Shown here in pieces: positions 61,239 to 64,000 of a stretch of DNA of 64,000 nucleotides. This DNA comes from Granulicella sp. (lineage in GTDB: Bacteria; Acidobacteriota; Terriglobia; Terriglobales; Acidobacteriaceae). The first letter of the stretch is position 1. Each line of letters starts with the position of its first letter. The notes under the pieces were generated by a model. The model saw only the letters and a list, made by a program, of their open reading frames with translations. It was not told the DNA's origin and did not search any database. The stretch is from the NCBI GenBank assembly GCA_025408425.1, contig JANXYX010000013.1:186001-250000 (forward strand), read 5' to 3'. The translations under genes and the position numbers were made by a program.

Positions 61239-62546
61239 TTGCGCATCCTGATCTACGGCATCAACTATGCCCCCGAGCTCACCGGCATCGGCAAATACAC
61301 CGGCGAGATGTCCTCCTGGCTCGCCGCCCGCGGCCACGACGTCCGCGTCGTCACCGCCCCCCCGTACTACCCCGCGTGGAGCATCCGCGAGGACTACCGC
61401 GGCAAGCTCTACCGCACCGAGAACGCCTCCAGACAAAATCCCGCCGAGCCCATCGTCTTCCGCACCCCCCTCTACGTCCCCGCCGTCCCCACAGGTCTCA
61501 AACGCATGGCGCACCTCTTCTCCTTCATGCTCGGCAGCCTCCCCGTCATGCTCCGCCAGGCCGCATGGCAGCCAGAGATCGTCTTCACCGTCGAGCCCAC
61601 CTTCTTCTGCGCACCGCTAGCCCTGCTTGTCGCTCAAGCCTCCGGCGCAGCCTCGTGGCTCCACGTGCAGGACTTCGAAGTCGACGCCGCCTTCGACCTC
61701 GGCCTCCTGCCCGCCCAGGGTCCCGTCCACGCCCTCGCCCTCGGCCTTGAAAAGTTCTTCACCCGCGCCTTCACCCGCGTCTCCAGCATCTCCACCAAGA
61801 TGCTCGAACGCGCCCTCACCAAAGGCATCCCCGCCCACCACGCCATCCTCTTTCCAAACTGGGTCGACATCGATGCCGTCCACCCACAAGACCCCACCCA
61901 GCCCAACACCTTACGCACTGAGCTAGGCCTTGAAGAAAAGATCCTCCTCCTCTACTCCGGCAACATGGGCGCCAAGCAAGGCCTCGAACTCCTTGCCCCC
62001 CTTGCCGCAGCCTTTGCCCCCGGTGGCGCTTACGCTGATCCCCGTGTTCACTTCCTCTTCTGTGGCGACGGAGCCTTCCGCCCCCAACTCGAAGCTCTCG
62101 TAGCCCATCGCCCCAACGTCACCCTCCTCCCACTCCAGCCCCTTAGCCGCCTCAACGACCTGCTCAACGCCGCCGACATCCACCTCCTCCCCCAGCGCGC
62201 CGGCGCCGCCGACCTCGTCATGCCCTCCAAACTCACCGGCATGCTCTCCAGCGGCCGCCCTGTCATCGCAACAGCCGACCCCGGCACCCAGGTGGCTCAC
62301 GTCGTAGGAGGCAATGGTCTCATCCCACACGAGCCCTGCGGACTCGTAGTCCCCGCTGAAGACCCCGCCGCTCTCCATGCAGCCACCGCCCGCCTCATCG
62401 CTGACGCACCTTTGCGCTCCAGTCTCGGCACCGCCGCCCGTAGCTATGCGGTCCAGCATCTAGGCAAGCAACAAGTCCTCGAAGCTTTCGAAAGCCACCT
62501 CATGGCAGCCAACCGCTCGCCCCAACCAACGGGTGTCCCATCTTAG
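61239..62546 (+). CDS. WcaI-like glycosyltransferase (GT4 family)
   Basis: TTG 61239 is favoured: GAGGA lies six bases upstream and the product then starts 'RILIYGINYAPELTGIGKYTGEM', the usual WcaI beginning. The N-terminal half holds the acceptor domain ('WLHVQDFEVDAAFDLGLL'), the C-terminal half a GT-B donor domain ('KILLLYSGNMGAKQGLELL', 'LPLQPLSRLNDLLNAADIHLLPQRAGAADLVMPSKL' region with the E/D-x7-E-like PSK motif, 'AGTQVAHVV'-like). ~436 residues. It probably adds a sugar (fucose in colanic acid) to a lipid-linked exopolysaccharide unit; gmd lies downstream. Confidence 0.85.
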   Translation: MRILIYGINYAPELTGIGKYTGEMSSWLAARGHDVRVVTAPPYYPAWSIREDYRGKLYRTENASRQNPAEPIVFRTPLYVPAVPTGLKRMAHLFSFMLGSLPVMLRQAAWQPEIVFTVEPTFFCAPLALLVAQASGAASWLHVQDFEVDAAFDLGLLPAQGPVHALALGLEKFFTRAFTRVSSISTKMLERALTKGIPAHHAILFPNWVDIDAVHPQDPTQPNTLRTELGLEEKILLLYSGNMGAKQGLELLAPLAAAFAPGGAYADPRVHFLFCGDGAFRPQLEALVAHRPNVTLLPLQPLSRLNDLLNAADIHLLPQRAGAADLVMPSKLTGMLSSGRPVIATADPGTQVAHVVGGNGLIPHEPCGLVVPAEDPAALHAATARLIADAPLRSSLGTAARSYAVQHLGKQQVLEAFESHLMAANRSPQPTGVPS

Positions 62547-62672
62547 GCGCAGCCCCATCGCGCTAAGGTGGGGAGTCCTTTTGTTGTCATTCCGCAGCGA
62601 TCCGCTTTTGCTCTTGCCGTTGCCGGGTGCCCCATTCATGGCGCAGTCTCATCGCGACATGAGTGGGAATCG
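62530..62672. repeat. two related REP-like palindromes
   Basis: CCCATCTTAGGCGCAGCC...CGCGCTAAGGTGGG at ~62537-62573 and CCCCATTCATGGCGCAGTC...CGCGACATGAGTGGG at ~62630-62669 share the frame GGTG(T/C)CCCAT...GGCGCAG-C-CATCGCG...GTGGG, with stem arms that co-vary (CTTAG/CTAAG; TCATG/CATGA). The first overlaps the 3' end of the glycosyltransferase gene. Confidence 0.65.
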
Positions 62673-63183
62673 ATACCCTCTCCCTCACCTGCTCTTGCCT
62701 CTGCTTTTGCTGTTGTTTGTTTTACGCGTCATCCTGAGCGCAGCGAAGGACCCCTGTATTTCGCCTTTTGCTTTTGCTCTTGAACCCCACCCCAAACTTT
62801 TTTCTGCCAATTTACTCAGCAAAATCGCATGTCAAGCCCCCAAACCACCTAAATCATTCAAAACAAACCAAATAGAGACTGCCGATTAGTTATCCCCAAT
62901 CCGATAAAATAGAACTAGGAAAGAAAAAAGACAGGCTCGGCATACCATCCGAGCTTATCTCTTTTGTTTACAATAATTTGTCCGCAACCCATTTGTTTGG
63001 AGCAATTTAGAGGGGATCGATTTTGCATCCCGTTGTAATCAGACAACTTAGCAGGGGTAACCCCCCAGGGGGTACCCCCCTCAAAGAAGCAATAATTGCC
63101 GCATCCACCTGAGATCCAGGTCCCGCACATCCTAAAGTAGAATCACCAAAGCCGATTACGGCCACGAAGGAGAGCCCCACGCT
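62547..63183. other. non-coding gap before gmd
   Basis: About 640 bp with no credible gene; the ORF-track entries here (62533..62889, 62568..62783) are low-complexity Leu/Pro readings of repeats, including a CATCCTGAGCGCAGCGAAGGA segment of the kind scattered between genes in acidobacteria. It also holds a hairpin (AGGCTCGG...CCGAGCTT, ~62931-62956) flanked by A- and T-runs, and a G/C palindrome cluster with GGGGGTACCCCC at ~63069-63080. The gmd SD (AAGGAG) is at its right end. Confidence 0.55.
62924..62968. terminator. possible bidirectional hairpin
   Basis: AAAAAAGA-CAGGCTCGG and CCGAGCTT-A-TCTCTTTT flank an eight-base loop. A-run on one side and T-run on the other allow termination in either direction. 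There is no gene stop within 370 bp, so its role is uncertain. Confidence 0.5.
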
Positions 63184-64000
63184 TTGAAGAAAGCCCTCAT
63201 CACAGGAGTCACCGGCCAGGACGGGGCCTATCTCGCAGAGTTCCTCCTCGCCAAAGGTTACGAAGTCCACGGTATTAAGCGACGCAGCTCACTCTTCAAC
63301 ACCGCCCGCATCGACCATATCTACGAAGATCCGCATAACCCCCATCCCAAATTCATCCTCCACTACGGTGACCTCACCGACTCCTCGTCCCTTATCCACA
63401 TCGTCCAGAAGGTCCAACCCGACGAGATCTACAACCTCGGCGCTCAGTCCCACGTCCAGGTCTCCTTCGAGCAGCCCGAGTACACCGCTGATACTGACGC
63501 TCTCGGCCCTCTCCGCCTCCTCGAAGCCATCCGCATCCTCGGCCTCGAAAAGAAGACCAGGTTCTATCAGGCCAGCACCTCCGAGCTCTACGGCCTCGTC
63601 CAGGAGATCCCCCAGAAGGAGACCACCCCCTTCTACCCCCGCAGCCCCTACGCTGTAGCCAAGATGTACGCCTACTGGATCTGCGTGAACTACCGCGAAG
63701 CCTACGGCATCTACGCCTGCAACGGCATTCTCTTCAACCACGAGTCACCTCTCCGTGGCGAGACCTTCGTTACCCGCAAGATCACCCGTGGCCTTGCCCG
63801 CATCAAGGTAGGTCTGCAGGATCAACTCTTCCTCGGCAACCTCAGCGCCCGGCGCGACTGGGGCCATGCCCGCGACTACATCGAGATGCAGTGGCTCATG
63901 CTCCAGCAGGACAAGCCGCAGGACTACGTCATCGCCACCGGGGTTCAATACTCTGTCCGAGACTTTGTCCAGCGTTGTGCTGAAATCCTTGAGCTTGACC
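63184..64000 (+). CDS. gmd: GDP-mannose 4,6-dehydratase (cut by right edge)
   Basis: Not in the ORF track because it runs off the window. It starts at TTG 63184 with AAGGAG 12 bases upstream. The first 272 residues read as GMD: NADP motif '[25 protein letters not shown]', '[18 protein letters not shown]', '[21 protein letters not shown]', 'QASTSELYG', the catalytic Tyr/Lys in '[12 protein letters not shown]', '[19 protein letters not shown]' and '[18 protein letters not shown]'. It converts GDP-mannose to GDP-4-keto-6-deoxymannose, the precursor of GDP-L-fucose or GDP-D-rhamnose, suiting a surface polysaccharide locus. Confidence 0.96.
   Translation, partial: MKKALITGVTGQDGAYLAEFLLAKGYEVHGIKRRSSLFNTARIDHIYEDPHNPHPKFILHYGDLTDSSSLIHIVQKVQPDEIYNLGAQSHVQVSFEQPEYTADTDALGPLRLLEAIRILGLEKKTRFYQASTSELYGLVQEIPQKETTPFYPRSPYAVAKMYAYWICVNYREAYGIYACNGILFNHESPLRGETFVTRKITRGLARIKVGLQDQLFLGNLSARRDWGHARDYIEMQWLMLQQDKPQDYVIATGVQYSVRDFVQRCAEILELD

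Noticed and set aside
62533-62889. 118-aa Leu/Pro-rich ORF after the glycosyltransferase gene
   Set aside because: Made of intergenic repeat sequence (REP-like palindromes and a CATCCTGAGCGCAGCGAAGG segment); no SD and no homology recognised.

Overview
The window looks like a chromosome segment from an Acidobacteriota, class Terriglobia (Acidobacteriaceae: Edaphobacter/Granulicella/Terriglobus-like). This rests on a roughly 1,300-residue Oar-like TonB receptor with an N-terminal carboxypeptidase-regulatory domain, sedolisin (S53) secreted proteins with Ig-like repeats, GGGGCTTTAGCCCC-type palindromes, and moderately high GC with strongly C-ending codons in the core genes. Species cannot be fixed from sequence reading alone. 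No search was run; all assignments come from motifs and family knowledge.

Layout. 0-15.7 kb is a carbohydrate-utilisation island: a cut-off esterase, an acyltransferase remnant, GH31, an alginate-lyase-fold polysaccharide lyase, GH43, GH29 fucosidase and a SusC/Oar-like TonB receptor on the minus strand. Divergent from it are a LuxR-type response regulator and a histidine kinase, followed by another hydrolase remnant. The enzyme mix (GH29 + GH43_24/34-like + uronan lyase-like + GH31) fits a branched, fucosylated and glucuronylated plant glycan such as type II arabinogalactan (inference). 15.9-16.7 kb holds tandem tmRNA genes: an intact ssrA, and a same-length second copy upstream that keeps the tag reading frame and 5' half but has lost its tRNA-like 3' end. 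16.7-25.5 kb carries housekeeping and signalling genes (EamA half-transporter, PCYCGC protein, pterin dehydratase, HD-GYP regulator, GlmU, an M16 peptidase pair, a T4-type lysozyme).

25.6-31.6 kb is a fatty-acid beta-oxidation operon in the fadN-fadA-fadE order, driven from a promoter with a FadR/TetR-like palindrome between -35 and -10, and interrupted by a small AT-richer membrane-protein gene and a pair of REP-like hairpins. 31.7-37.8 kb has two neighbouring sedolisin-family secreted proteins, the first apparently a pseudoprotease and the second with a complete catalytic set; both share an unusual C-terminal tail. 37.9-49.6 kb contains ppk1, an L-fucose-isomerase-like gene with a sodium:sugar symporter, ctaA, proC, a DUF885 hydrolase, a degenerate sigma54-activator-like regulator and a bacilliredoxin.

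49.7-64 kb contains murB, the molybdate transporter modABC, thrC-thrB, trxA, a CNNM/CBS protein, split dppB and dppC permease genes, a phosphoesterase, and then a WcaI-like glycosyltransferase and GDP-mannose 4,6-dehydratase (cut by the right edge). The last two probably begin an exopolysaccharide locus.

The most unusual signal is the tandem ssrA arrangement; next are the pseudoprotease/protease pair with its shared C-terminal module and the regulator that lacks both GAFTGA and the Walker B glutamate.
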